This document shows, piece by piece, positions 45,386 to 57,300 of a stretch of DNA of 64,000 nt; the first letter of the stretch is position 1, and the number at the start of each line of letters is the position of its first letter. A program made the position numbers and the translations under genes. Where the stretch lies: the NCBI GenBank assembly GCA_025345505.1, contig JANVCC010000120.1:2082221-2146220 (forward strand). The letters are read 5' to 3'. The notes below the pieces were generated by a model. The model had not been told where the DNA came from. It worked only from the letters and a program-made list of their open reading frames with translations, and did not search any database. The stretch is from Todiramphus chloris collaris. Taxonomy: Eukaryota > Chordata > Aves > Coraciiformes > Alcedinidae.

Positions 45386-46309
45386 CTTCTCAAGCACTCC
45401 CCGAGGCACTGAATAATCCACTGAAACGTTTTGTAGTACAAATTCAAATAAGCACAAATGTTTGGGAGGCCGAGCAAACGGCAGCTCCCCTTCCAGCCTG
45501 GGCACCGAGGAGCTGTGGCCCCGGGGTGGGGACGTGGGGATGGCTGCTACAGCCTGGATCCCCCTTGCATCAGAGGGACTCTGCCTCGTGAAGCAGAAAA
45601 ACCATCTCTTGATGCATACATCTGCACAAATAGCCAAGGCAGCAAGCCGAAAACTACCAGTTGAATCGGTTTTCATTGGGGAAGGAGGAGAAATTTTTTC
45701 TTTCCAGGCTATGGTGTTTTGGATGCCTTTTTATTTCTGACCTATGGCACAACACACCCAGTCGAGGATGAGTTGTCCCTTCTAAAAGCCACCAGAGAGG
45801 CTACGTCAGCCCAAGCTCTATATCTGGTCAGGGAAAAGACCAGCTCAACTGTCCTTTGGTAGTTGGTTGCATCTCTTCCAGCTCTGAGTTTCAAGAGTAG
45901 CTTGGGCCAATGCTTGGGCAGATGTAAAAGACACGATCCAAAATCTTCCCTCTGTGTGCAATTTGCATTTGGGTAAAGACAACATAAAACTAGAAGAGGA
46001 GCCAAGAAATGTTCTTAGGATGTTTGGGGAGCCCCAAGCATTTATTTCTGAGAGCTCATAAACCTCTGTGTTTAACCCTGTAAACAGAGGCTGAGCAGGA
46101 GCTTCTGCTTCTAGCATCATCCAAAGGATTAGGGCTAGGGAGGGAGAAGAGCTATTTAAGATCAAAGGCAAGAATTAGGAAATAGGTAGATATAAAGTAG
46201 AATAAATAAATTTAAACTATAAATTGCAAGCTTCTATAAAATCTGAGCAGTGCAGGCTGGAGAAGCCCCTGACAGGTACCTAGGCCCAGAGCAAGGTCAA
46301 GGGGGACAC

Positions 46310-46425
46310 GTTTCACCTGGATACTATCCTGGGCAACCTGCTCGAGGTGAAGCTGCTTTGTCAGGAAGGTTGGACAAGATGATCTCCAGAGGTCCATGCC
46401 AACCTCTACCATGTTGGGATCCTGT
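46310..46425 (+). mobile_element. Old, diverged CR1 3' end
   Basis: Recognisable landmarks in order: CTGGGCAACCTGCTCGAGGT, GTTGGACAAGATGATCTCCA and GAGGTCCATGCCAACCTCTA. The tail is decayed. The 5' limit is uncertain and could lie up to about 70 bases earlier. Confidence 0.75.
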
Positions 46426-48603
46426 GGGAAGGTCACAATTGCTTTGGGGTGCTCCATCCTCTGCAGGTGAGCACTGCGGGGTGACTGAGTCCCTGCCCTG
46501 GAGCAGGACTAAACATCTTCATATTGGGTCTTCATGTGGCTTCCGAAGAGATGGTAGAAAACGATCCCACCCTGGCTGAACAGGGAGATTTTACTTTAGT
46601 AATTCTGAAACAGCCCACATGAAAACAAGGCCTCTGAAAGGCAGTGGCATGGCAGTTGGCCTGTGTTCCAGAAGTGGTTTGTCGTTTTTAAACTGGGAAA
46701 CCTGCCTCGTGCCATCTCTGGAAACAGCAAACTGCACCCTTTAAGCTATTTTTAAGAAGTTACTCTAAAATACTCACATTAAGAAGGGTAGTGAGGTAGA
46801 TCAGTCCCTTAAAAAGCGTTGATTTTTGTCAAGTATTGGGTGATGAAAATGAAATCTGATTGTGGTGAAGAAGACAAGACATCATGCGCTTAAATTGCGG
46901 CAAGAGGGAATAATCAGGAGGCAGGGATAGAGGAGCAGGGGCTGCATTACCCAGGATGGCTACGGGCTCCCCACCATTTAGACTTCTGAGGGCTTTTAAT
47001 GATTCTTTCTGGTTTAAATTTCCATATTTCTACAGCGTTTGTGCAGAAAGCTGCATCCCGTCCTGAAATGAAGGGGGAAATGGACATTGCAAGCAAATAT
47101 CTGTCCCCCAACCACCTCAGAATCACCTCAAATTTCACCTTGTTTTGCTGACTCTGGGTGAGGGAAAGGGCAGGGAGCTGAGGTGGTTGGGGGAGCCTTC
47201 ACCTTCGAAGCCAAAGGATGTTGCTCCCCATAAATCACCTCCCGCAGCAGATGGGGAGGGCAATGGATGGACAGGTAAAAGGCCTTTTGATTCTTATTAA
47301 AAATAAAGCCAGAGGATACATTTACACCACCCTGCCTGTTTGAAAGCAGAGGGCATTTCCTTGCCTCCATCAGCCTGTGAGAAGACAAAAGCAGATGGTG
47401 CTGCAAAAAGGGAAGGGGAAGCTTTCAGCATCCTTCACGATGTCTCGCCAGGCTCTCAGCAGTGACAGTTGCTGAGCAGGTAACGAAGAAAGAGCAGAAA
47501 CGGTGATTTGCTGCTTGCAAAGAACAAAAAAAAATTGTCATTTCTTTTTTTTTTTTTTTTTCCTCCATAGATCAGGGCAAACAAACAGCTTCTATAATAA
47601 TGAAATCTGCCTTGATGTGCCCAAGATAGGATATCTCCTGCTGGGATGAGGTGGTCAGCTGATAACAGCCAGTTTTTCTTTATCACTAGCCCCAAACGGC
47701 AAAAATTATCTCCACTGGTAAATGTACCAGAGGCTGCCAGATCAAACCCTTTACAAAGAGATTTAGGGGAGAAAGAAAAACGTTTCATGCTTCTCCTTCC
47801 TCATCACCATAGTTTGCACAGCTCAGAGTCCGTTGACTGTGCTGGGACATGACTTTGTCCATCACTGAGGAGAAGACAGAGCAGAAATGCAACTGCAGAG
47901 GTGTCCAGAATGGGAAGGGGAATACACAGAAGATTTGAGTTTTTGCTGGGGGCTCACATCTTAATATCTGAGCAATTCTTATTTGCTAAGATGCAAATCA
48001 TCCCGCTGTGTCTTGGTATCCAGGAAGGAATGTTATCCCATATTTACAGCACTGAGGCCTGGAGATGGCCACTGTAGGGTCAGGACAGAGGTGGGAGATG
48101 GACTTGCCAAGCTGCAGTGTCACGCTACGGTGAGAGACCAACCAGGCTTGGAAGAGCAGGGCCCGGGGCTTTTCCCCAAGCTCCTTTGCAGGTGGGTTAG
48201 GAACACGGAGAGGAGGAAAATCACACCACCAATTTCCATACTGGTTTTCAATGAGCAGGCAGAGGGGTTAATTATTAGGTGCCCACATGCCCTCTCCGCT
48301 GCAGCCTGTGGGAACAGGAAGGAATAATCCAGCCAACCTGCAGTTGTTTCAAGAAAAGAGAGAAAACTCTTGAATTGAGGGAGCTTTCAAGGAGCAGCAA
48401 AAGCAAAGCCTGGGGGCTCATGCCTGGCTTTGGTAGGAACAGGCTGCTCAAGGGCTCTTTGGACACCTCTAGAAGCTTACAGATTTTTTTTTTTCCTTAC
48501 TGGAGCCCTGGATCTTTCACTTAGAGAAGAAACTGGGAATGAAAATTCAACGGAAAGGATTAATTGTGACTGGCAGAGGGGAGTGCAGGGGGTTGAGCTG
48601 CTG
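46426..48603. other. Intergenic, no gene seen
   Basis: Only a T-run at about 47545-47562 was noticed. No coding exon recognised. Confidence 0.55.
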
Positions 48604-48757
48604 AGCTTTCAGGCTGGCCAGAGAGGAGAGTAATTTAGTGGGAGGTGATGCGTATAAGTTTCTGGCTGGAAGAGAAGAGGGTAATTTAGTGGGAGTTGAT
48701 CCCTTGAGGTTTTGCGGGATAGAGAAGAGAATAACTTGCAGGAGGAGACTCATGGGT
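48604..48757 (+). repeat. Minisatellite of about 51 bp, three degenerate units
   Basis: Units share GAGAGTAATTTAGTGGGAG-type cores at 48626, 48679 and (more diverged) 48727, spaced about 50 bp. The minus-strand reading shows the same 17-residue period (PTKLPSSLPARNLYAS, PPTKLLSSLASLKAQ), as expected of a unit length divisible by three. No evidence that it is translated. Confidence 0.8.
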
Positions 48758-50817
48758 GAGTTCTTTTTAGTTTCAGGCTTTATAGTAAGTTCCTTTTAAA
48801 CTTTAGGGCCATCTTCCCTGGATGACTTTTCTATTTGCTATTTCAGTTGCCTGATTAAAGAGCAGCTCTTTGAGGATGCTGGATGGCTCAGGGGCAAGGG
48901 AAGGGATAACAGAGACTTTCTCCAACCCACAGTGCTGGTGACACTTTGGATGGTGTGTCAGAAAGAGCTGCCAGCTCACGGTCCTCCTCCCTGGGGCTCC
49001 GCTGCCCTTTCATAAAAACCCACCAGTGTAACTGGCCTCAGTAAAGAGGTCAGGCTGGATCGTTTGATCCCCATAGTCTTATCTTCTTCTTAAGGAAAAG
49101 GGTGTCTCTGGGTAGCTCTCCAGGTCTGCTGGTTCTTTCTGTTCTACTGCAGTGAGAATTTCAGCCTCGCCAGGCAGCTCAGAGCACATTGGCTGTGTTT
49201 TCCAGCAACAGGAACACAGATAAAGATCTCCATTTTCCTAGAGATTTCATGGGTCTGTCCTCTGGTCAAACCAGAGAAAGGAAGATTTCCTTGTGTCTGG
49301 GACTGTTACAGCCTTTTCCTCCTGTGTGAATGGTCAGGAGTCTAAGAGAGGCTAAATCTATACGGCAACTTTTCCCTCAGAATTTTCTTATGACCTATTT
49401 CCACTAAACTGGTACAGAAATTATTGCCTGGAGACTTCTTACCCGGTCTCAAATGGCACTGAAGGCAGCCAGCAGACTTGCAAGTTACTCAGGGCAGCCC
49501 CTGTTTCCAGCAGGGAGAAGATTCAGTGGGAGCTCCAGCTCTCATGTCCCCGGCTCAGTTCACCACATCCATGGATGATGCTTTTGGCAGGGACCAATTC
49601 CAGTATACCCAGGTCCAACTCATGCTTAATTGATCTTCCTGCTTGAAAGAGACTCCAAGCAAACCTTCATTTCCCTCCTCCCAGAGGGCATGTCTGAGAT
49701 GCCTCCAAGCCTCGTCTCCAAAACCAGTGTTGGATGGGGTGAGATGTCTGGGCTGTAGGGTCTTAAGGTGATAAAGTCAGGGCAAGGCACTCCAGGCACC
49801 ATGGGGTGAAGTCAGTGTTCAGAACCTCACAGGCTGACTAGGGCTAAGACCACTCAAAGCTCTGGCTGTTTAACTGTTAGATGTTTTCTGACATCTCCTT
49901 TGCTGAGAATAGAAGGGTGTTGCAGGAGTGTGTCTGAGATGGGGGGCTCAGAGGTACCTCTGGCATCTCTTGCCTCTTGGGAAAACCCTTCCATTTATAC
50001 AGCTACAGTTATTCTAACAGGGCCTGATGTAAGAAGGCCCTAATCCCATGAGAGGTATCAAGGTGCTCCTGTCATATTGCTAATATTTAGATTAAATTCC
50101 TCTTTTGCTAAGTAACAATAACCCTCAAACTTCATTTCAGAACAGCCCACCAGAGCCTAATTTTGCAACAGTTTTTCCTGCTTCATCAGAGAGCTCCTGT
50201 CTATTTATATACATCTCCTCCACACCTAATAACCACAGGAATAACTAATAGGAAGCGTTTGAAGCATGTCTTAATTAGTCTGGCATTAGCAAGCTCCAAT
50301 GTCTTGAGTTAATTGATAGATTTTAGCACGACTGAATCTCAGAAATTGAGTGAGGGTTTCATCTTCCTTCATCAGAGGCTGAACAAGCCATGTTTAGATA
50401 TCTCTTGGGGCAGGGATATTTGACACAACAGCAGTTAATTGAATGGAGAGGAGCCACCTCTAAAAGCAGTGGAAGGAGCACTCAGAGCTGCCTCCATCTA
50501 GGCTGCAGTAGGTGTGACTAAATGCAAAAGATATTATCCATGCTTAGCTAACAGCTAGGGGATCTCCAGCGTGGAGCCAGCCTGTGCCTTGCAGCAGCTG
50601 TGCCCTCCAAAGTAACAGAGAGAGGGACCCATTCATCAGCACCACCCAGCTCCAGAGCCTTCCCTGCACCCCACTTGGAAGACCACCACCAAGGTGGACC
50701 AACACGTCATGTAGGGAGGGTCCATGGGAGCAGGGATGGCACTTGCTGGTGTGTGCATTGTGTACCAGTGGGGATGGAAAGGGAACCAGCTGCTGTGCTG
50801 GTATCTCTCAGGGCTCC
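48758..50817. other. Intergenic, no gene seen
   Basis: Plain sequence without repeats or long open frames. There is nothing to annotate. Confidence 0.55.
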
Positions 50818-51370
50818 TAGAATCATAGAATCATAGACTGGTGGGGATGGAAGGGACCTCTGGAAACCATTGAGTCCAACCCCCCTGCCAGAGCAGGGTC
50901 ACCCAGGGCAGCCCACACAGGAACAGAGCCAGGGGGGCTGGAAAGGCTCCAGAGAAGGAGACTCCACAGCCTCTCTGGGCAGCCTGGGCCAGGCTCTGCC
51001 ACTGGAACAGCAAAGAATTTTCTCCTCCTGTTGAGGTGGAACCTTCTGGGTTCCAGTTTGTGACCATTAGCTCTCATCCTCTCCCAGGGCACCACTGACA
51101 AGAGCCTGTCCCCTTCTCCTTGCCCCCCACCCTGCAGAGATTTGTACCCATTCATCAGCTCCCCTCTCAGGCTTCTCTTCTCCAGGCTGAACAGCCCCAG
51201 GGCTCTCAGCCTTTCCTCACAAGAGAGACGATCCTGCTGTAGCAGGGGAGTTGGACTAGATGATCTTTCAAGGTCCCTAATGTTCTGTGATTTTGTGATT
51301 CTGTTCCAGTCCCTTCATCATCTCGTGGCCTCCATTGGACTCTCTCTAGTGTTTCCCTGGTCATCCCTGT
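50818..51370 (-). mobile_element. CR1 retrotransposon 3' fragment, interrupted by a second CR1
   Basis: Minus-strand CR1 with a three-unit tail at 50818-50838, nearly identical to the 42720 copy. The match breaks after position 51228 and resumes at 51302 with TGTTCCAGTCCCTTCATCAT. The 73 bases between are a foreign piece in the opposite orientation. Confidence 0.95.
51229..51301 (+). mobile_element. Short CR1 3' end nested in another CR1
   Basis: Plus-strand CR1 terminus: GCAGGGGAGTTGGACTAGAT, GATCTTTCAAGGTCCCTAAT, then GTTCTGTGATTTTGTGATTC. Being inside the 50818-51370 element it must be the younger insertion, a retrocopy of under 80 bp. Confidence 0.88.
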
Positions 51371-54300
51371 TTGTCAGAGACCAGTCTGAGAGCTGTATGA
51401 GTCCTCCTGGGTCTGCCCACTACTATTAGTCATTTCATCTAATGGTTGGACTTCTCTGTCTTTCTTGTTCCCTACAGCACTGAAGTGCTCACTGGAGATG
51501 AACCTCAGTAGAGATGAGCTCATGGTGCCCCAGAGCTCCTGGAGCTTAAGCAAGTTACTGCTGGGGGTTGATGTGTGTGGTAGGAGAATGTGTTGAGACT
51601 ACCAAAGTCCGGAAGGAGAAGCCCTGCTCTCACAGGCATGTCCTGGCAGAGCAACTCATTCTTAGGTCAGTCATCTGCACCACTCGGATCTGCCAGGAGT
51701 GGTTTCTGTAGGCAGCCGGAACCACCAGGGACTGTGGAATTTTCATCCATTTTCACGGAGGCTGCAGGTTGATGTAAAGCAAGTGGTGCCAAATGTCTTC
51801 CAAGAGTTGGCCCTCCAGATACAGTAGGCACCCCAGTTCTGCAGACCATTTTTTTTTTAGCCTGTATAAAGGGAGCTCATCCAACACCTTTGAGAAAGCA
51901 TTTTCTTGGCAGGTATAATCCAGTGACCCTCCCATCCCTCCTCCAGCTCTGAGGAGCAGGCAGCAAAGAGACACCCCATGATCCAAGGCAGACCTCAAAG
52001 CTTTGCAGTGTATTTGCAAAGCAACTGCTGTGCTGCCAAGCTCATTTCACTGAATAAAAGGCCTGCAAGAAACATCTCACCCCCATTTGCTCTGGATTGA
52101 TGACGATGTCTCAGCTGGTTAACCCAGCTTTTGTAAAAATTTCCCCCAGGTTGGAGTCTGCAGAGTAGGGGAAGGGGAGACAATGAAAACATTTAAAGGA
52201 AACCCTGTGGGGATGGCTCCAGATTTAAGCCCTCCTAAAATGCACCTGGTTTCCCAAAACACACAGAGCTGGATTACTGCAAACAGGAGGTGAGGGGGAA
52301 TTGGCCAAGTGGAATTGCCTTAATGGCCCCTAGAAGAGCAACTGCTGTGTAAATGTTGTGAAAGATGGTAACAAGCTGGACACTGCTGTTTTGATGAGCT
52401 GCATGTGTAAAAGTGAGAAGAAATCCTTGCAGCACCTTGTTCACAGGTCTCAGAGGGTGTTTGGTGACCTAATCCCCATCACATTGTGCTGCCACTGGGA
52501 TGCGCACCTCAAACCGTGGCCGTGGGCTTTCTACAGTCCCGAGTGCAGGTGTAGCACGATGCTTCCCAGGAAAGCCTGTATCAGGCATGGTGGTCTTCCT
52601 CAATCGTACTGTGTCCTTCAGCCAGGTCCCCAGGCTGGAGCTGACCTTCTCGCTTGGAGTCAGACCCCATCACCTGCATGGAAATCATTTTCGAGCTTGT
52701 TCGCGGATACTGGTCCCTCTGCTTTGCCCTATAGAATTGGACCTACAGCAGAAAGATGGTTGTCCCTCAGGGCTCAGACACTCTGTGTGATCCCAGATGC
52801 TGGCTCCAGCTGGAGTTGGACGTTTCCCACTGGCACCGGAGGCGAGCAGGCAGGGGTGCACCGTGAACTCTATGTCCCACTCTTCCCAAAGCATCTGCAT
52901 CCCTCGATTGATCCTCCAGCCTCCCCCTTGGTTCTACACAAGTTCCACGTCGATGACAAGAAGAAGAAAAAAAAAAAAAAACCCCCACCATATTTTTAAC
53001 AGCTCTCCCAGCACCCTTTGGGCCTTCAGGAGCCAGGCTTTGATCGACACGGTGCTGCAGCGGGCTCCGTGCCAGGCTGATGAGAACCGAGGAGATTGTA
53101 ATGAGATTCCTTTTGTAACTCTTGTCAAGGCATGAAACCAGCGAGCCTCAGTAAATCAGCCAAGCCTTTCGTGTTCCTCGTCTTGATGGAAACATCAGTA
53201 GAGAGACACTTGGTGCTGAATTGTCTGCTCCTTGGCAGGTATCCAGGTCTGAGAGCAAGACGAGGGTAGCGGGGAATAAAGGCACATGGTGTAAGGCTCT
53301 CCCTCCAGCCCTGAGGGTCAGATCCAGCTGTGCAGGGCTCTGATGGGGCACATCCTTGGAGAAGGAAAGTGCTCTGCAGCTAACCTCATGGGGGGCTCTT
53401 TGAACTGATGGCACCAGAAAAGGGGACCCAGGAGCTCAGCCAAGGGAGGGCTGCAAGGAAAGAGCAATGCCCTTTGCATCAGTGACCACAAGGCAGTTCC
53501 CTACCTTTTTTTCTTGTCCTGAGGCATCACAGTCACAGCAGAAAGCAAAAGTCTCTAATATCAGCATCATGTTTACTTAGTGCTTAGGAATTCCTATATA
53601 TATATATTAAAAAAAAAGGAGGGAAGAGAGGTGAGGACTGGGGTTTGAGGAGGAATCAGGTCCTCAGGACCCTGAAAGTGATTCATGAAGTGGCTGCCTT
53701 GCCCTGAGGGCACTGCAGAGCTGCCTCTTCAGCCTAGATCTGCTACTAGTCCCACGACAGCAGGATGGGGTGTCTGGCCACTGCTTGATGAATAGCACCC
53801 GTGGGGCCCAAGCCTACAATGTTCAAGAGCCGTGGGCCTGTCATCACAGCTGATGTGATGGTTCAGATACTGTTGGGTTTTCTCAGAGCTGTGAACTCAA
53901 CTCCCTTCAGTCCTCTCACCTACCCAAGTCTTGTCTGTTGAATTATTTAGATCTTCTTGCAGATTTAAAACATCTCGTTAGCAAGGTGAAAAATGTCCCT
54001 AGTTAGCAACATCTATCCTGCCTGGATCCATTTCAGGTATGTCTAGTGGTGATGGATGCAGAGACAAGGAAGGCTTTTCTCCTCCCTCTCTCCAGCCCCA
54101 GCCTTGCATATTCTGTTCTAGAGGATGCTGTTCCTGAGGCTTAATTTATTTACCTTTGAGAGGCTGTGCATCTTCTCCTGATGAGATCCCACCAGCTTTA
54201 TGAACCATCCAGCCCCTCTGAGCTTGGCTGCCTGCATCAGCATCCTGAGCTGCTGATGTGCTTTGGAACGGAAGGGGATGATGTGAGTGGGCACGTTGAG

Positions 54301-57300
54301 AGGGCAGCAGTGCAGTTCCCATTGTCTGAGCTGACATTGCTGTGCCAGGAGGACTCAATTCAGTGGCCCACAGCTCCCTCAGCATCAGTTCCTGCGAGCT
54401 GTACAATCTGGGGGTGATTAGCTGGTTTTCTGTCTTGCGACTGCAGAGTGTCTGCATGTGCTCAGCTCTCAGCTGCCATTTGACAGTTCCCAGCTTGGTA
54501 GAAAATGTGCAATTAAATGGTCTTTCAGGTCAAACTGTATTTCAGGGTGGAAAGCAGCAGCCATCTCTAACAGGAGCATTAAAGACTGCTGGGTGGCTGT
54601 GCTGACCCTTGCAAAGCTCTGCTGGTACTTGGGTAGTGACCAGGTCCTTCTGACGTCCCCCCAAGCAAACCCAGGTCTGTATGTCAGTTCAGTCTATCAG
54701 ACAGATGATACCTCTTTGGATGTGGTGGCATGAATTCTGGAAGGGGATTTCAGGTAGTTTGAAAATCTACATCTTTCCAGGCTCTTGCCCCTGCCATCGC
54801 ACCAGGACTGTTCCTAAATACACTGTGCTTCATCCTGATGCCTACTGGGTTTCTTGGGTTTCTTCTCCCTGTTGTCCTAAGCCTTTACTTTCTCCACTCT
54901 CTTATCAGTCTGTGGTAAGTGTTTACAGCAGAGAGGTGACCCATGGGACAGCCACACCATGCCGTGATGTGAGGCAAGATTCAGCTAATGTTTGGGGCAC
55001 ACATGGAGAAGGTCTTTACTCTTCCAAGTTGAGACATGGGCTGCGTTTTCCACCTGCATCCAGAAAGCTGCTGAAGACTTTGGGAATGTCCTGATGGAGA
55101 AGAGCCCACGTGTGTCTGTGGAAGTTCTTGCTCTAAAACTCTATTTCACTGCAATTTTTTTTCCACAGACTAAGCTACTGCAGCGAACAGCCACCCCTAT
55201 GGCTCTTACCCACCATTCCCTCCCTCCCTCCCTTGCAGGAAAGCAGAGCAAAGCTTTGTATAAACCGCTGCTCTCCAGATCCCTTTGAACGTTGTCAGAG
55301 CCCCCTTGTTCTCTGTGAGCAGAGCAGGTTTCAATATCCATGAGACTAACCAGGCACTTAAAAAAACCCAGAAAATCCCAAACCACAAACATCTGGGTGA
55401 GCTCTTGAAAAAAGGAGTTTCTTCCTTTAATTTTTTTTTTCTTTTTCTTTTCTTCTTTTTTTTTTTTTCTTTTCTTCTCCTTTTTTTTCTTTTTTTTTCT
55501 CTTGGAACAAAATTACCACCAGCAACACAACAACACAAAGCTTTCAAGTCTGTTTCAGACACGTGTCTGAGATTTCCGCTTTTGACAGAGGATGCTTTGC
55601 AGCGGGTGCCTTGTGTCGAATTGTGCTCCTTTCAGATGTTTCCAAAACAACAGATGCTTGTAAAACAAGAGCAATAAAGGCGAGCTGTGGCTCGTCTTGC
55701 TTTGCCTTTAAAACGAACTTGCGAGACGCTCCTGTCTGCTCTGCCTCTCTGGAGATGGCGTCGTAAAGGCTCTGCCCGCTCGGGTGGCAGTGATGGGCTC
55801 CTGGCTCTGTTGGGTGAAGCTTGATTTAACCCACGGAAACAAGGGAGCTTTGCCACAGTCTTGGAATGGAAATGCTCAGAACGAGCTGCATCTTCTCAGA
55901 CATTTGGCTTCAGGGCCTGAAGCGCAGCCCTGCCACCCATGTGCAGTTCCTCTCATTGCTGGCCAGGATCCTGGAGAATAAATATCTTTGAATATCAGGC
56001 TCCTAAAGTGCATTTTTGCATGTCAAGCTTTGGAAAGGGCTTTGCTTTGGAGTCTGCTCCTGTAATCCCGAAGGAGCTGCCTGCCAGCTCCCCACAGTCA
56101 CTTTGTGCTTTCATACGTGTTGGAGTCCAAGTGGCAGATGACCCACAGCCCAGGTGCCACCTCCCTTCCCCAGAAACTCTGTATTGATTTAATTAATGGT
56201 GTGCACTCCACGAGCACCCTCTGAGGGAGGATGCTGACATCGGGAGAGGATGAATGTGATGAGATCCTACCATGTCTTGTCTTGCTCCTGGAAATCCCCT
56301 GTCACACAGCCTTCTCTGGTCAACAAGAAAAAAATTGCACTATCAAAACGACCATCTAGAACAACCTCTGTTCCTCCCCCTCCAGCACTACGTTCCTTCT
56401 CTGTGGAGATACTGAGGGCAGTAAAAGCACTGTGGGATGTTTTGCATGAAGCCGGAGAGGTCCAGTGGAAGGTCTATGGCCTGTGGGATGGTAGGAAAGG
56501 GATTGATGCTGGGGGAGATGGATGGAAGGATTTGGGTCATGTGTAGGTGAAGGGGGCAGTAGTTGGAGCCCAAGAGAAGTCTGATGTTGGGTGTTGGAAT
56601 AAAGATAAATGAGGGGAGCTCAGGAAAGAGGGTGACATTTGGAAGATTCATGAGAGGGGCAGGAAAACAGCAGAGAAATGCTACAGCTTGTAAAATACAT
56701 GGTGGGGAGGATTGGTGTCACTGCCGGTGCTTAAAGGGGTCCCCAAGCATCGTGACACCTGGTTCCCAGCCCTTCTCAGGATCTCCTGCGGGATGGAATC
56801 AATCAGCTGAAGGCCCTTTTGGCAAGGGGACCCAAGGCAAGAAGCTACCGAGCCCCAAGGGTTAACCGACCCCACAGTCAGCTCCTCCACCCGAAGATCA
56901 AAGCAGCTGCTCTCCCCAAGCCCTTGCCTTGGCCATGTGCTCTGTGGTGACTCCATTGTATTCTCTCCACAATGAGAGCTCTGTGGCAGCCGGGAAAGCC
57001 CCAGCACGTCCTCACCCAGAGACCGTCACGTCAGCGAGGGGCTTCGCCTGCATCCGGGCGCATGAAAGGGGGAGTCACGCAAGGAGAGCTGATGTCTCCA
57101 TTTGATGTCTCTGGCAGGGTGCGCGCTGCTGCTGCACGGGGGTCGGGCGTGCTCGGCGCTGCGGCGGGGGTGGATGTTTTCTCAAGGACTTTGTCTTTCA
57201 AGTGCCGCTGGGCTGGGTTCAGCCGCCTTTTGCTGCTGGGGCTCAGCAGCGTGCTGCCCAGCTGGAGCAGCCAGCGCCTCGCAGATGCGAAGAGGATGGG

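Larger units (their letters stand above)
43285..46309. other. Intergenic, no gene seen
   Basis: No coding exon recognised. The two TAAT/octamer blocks listed separately are the only structure noticed. Confidence 0.55.
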
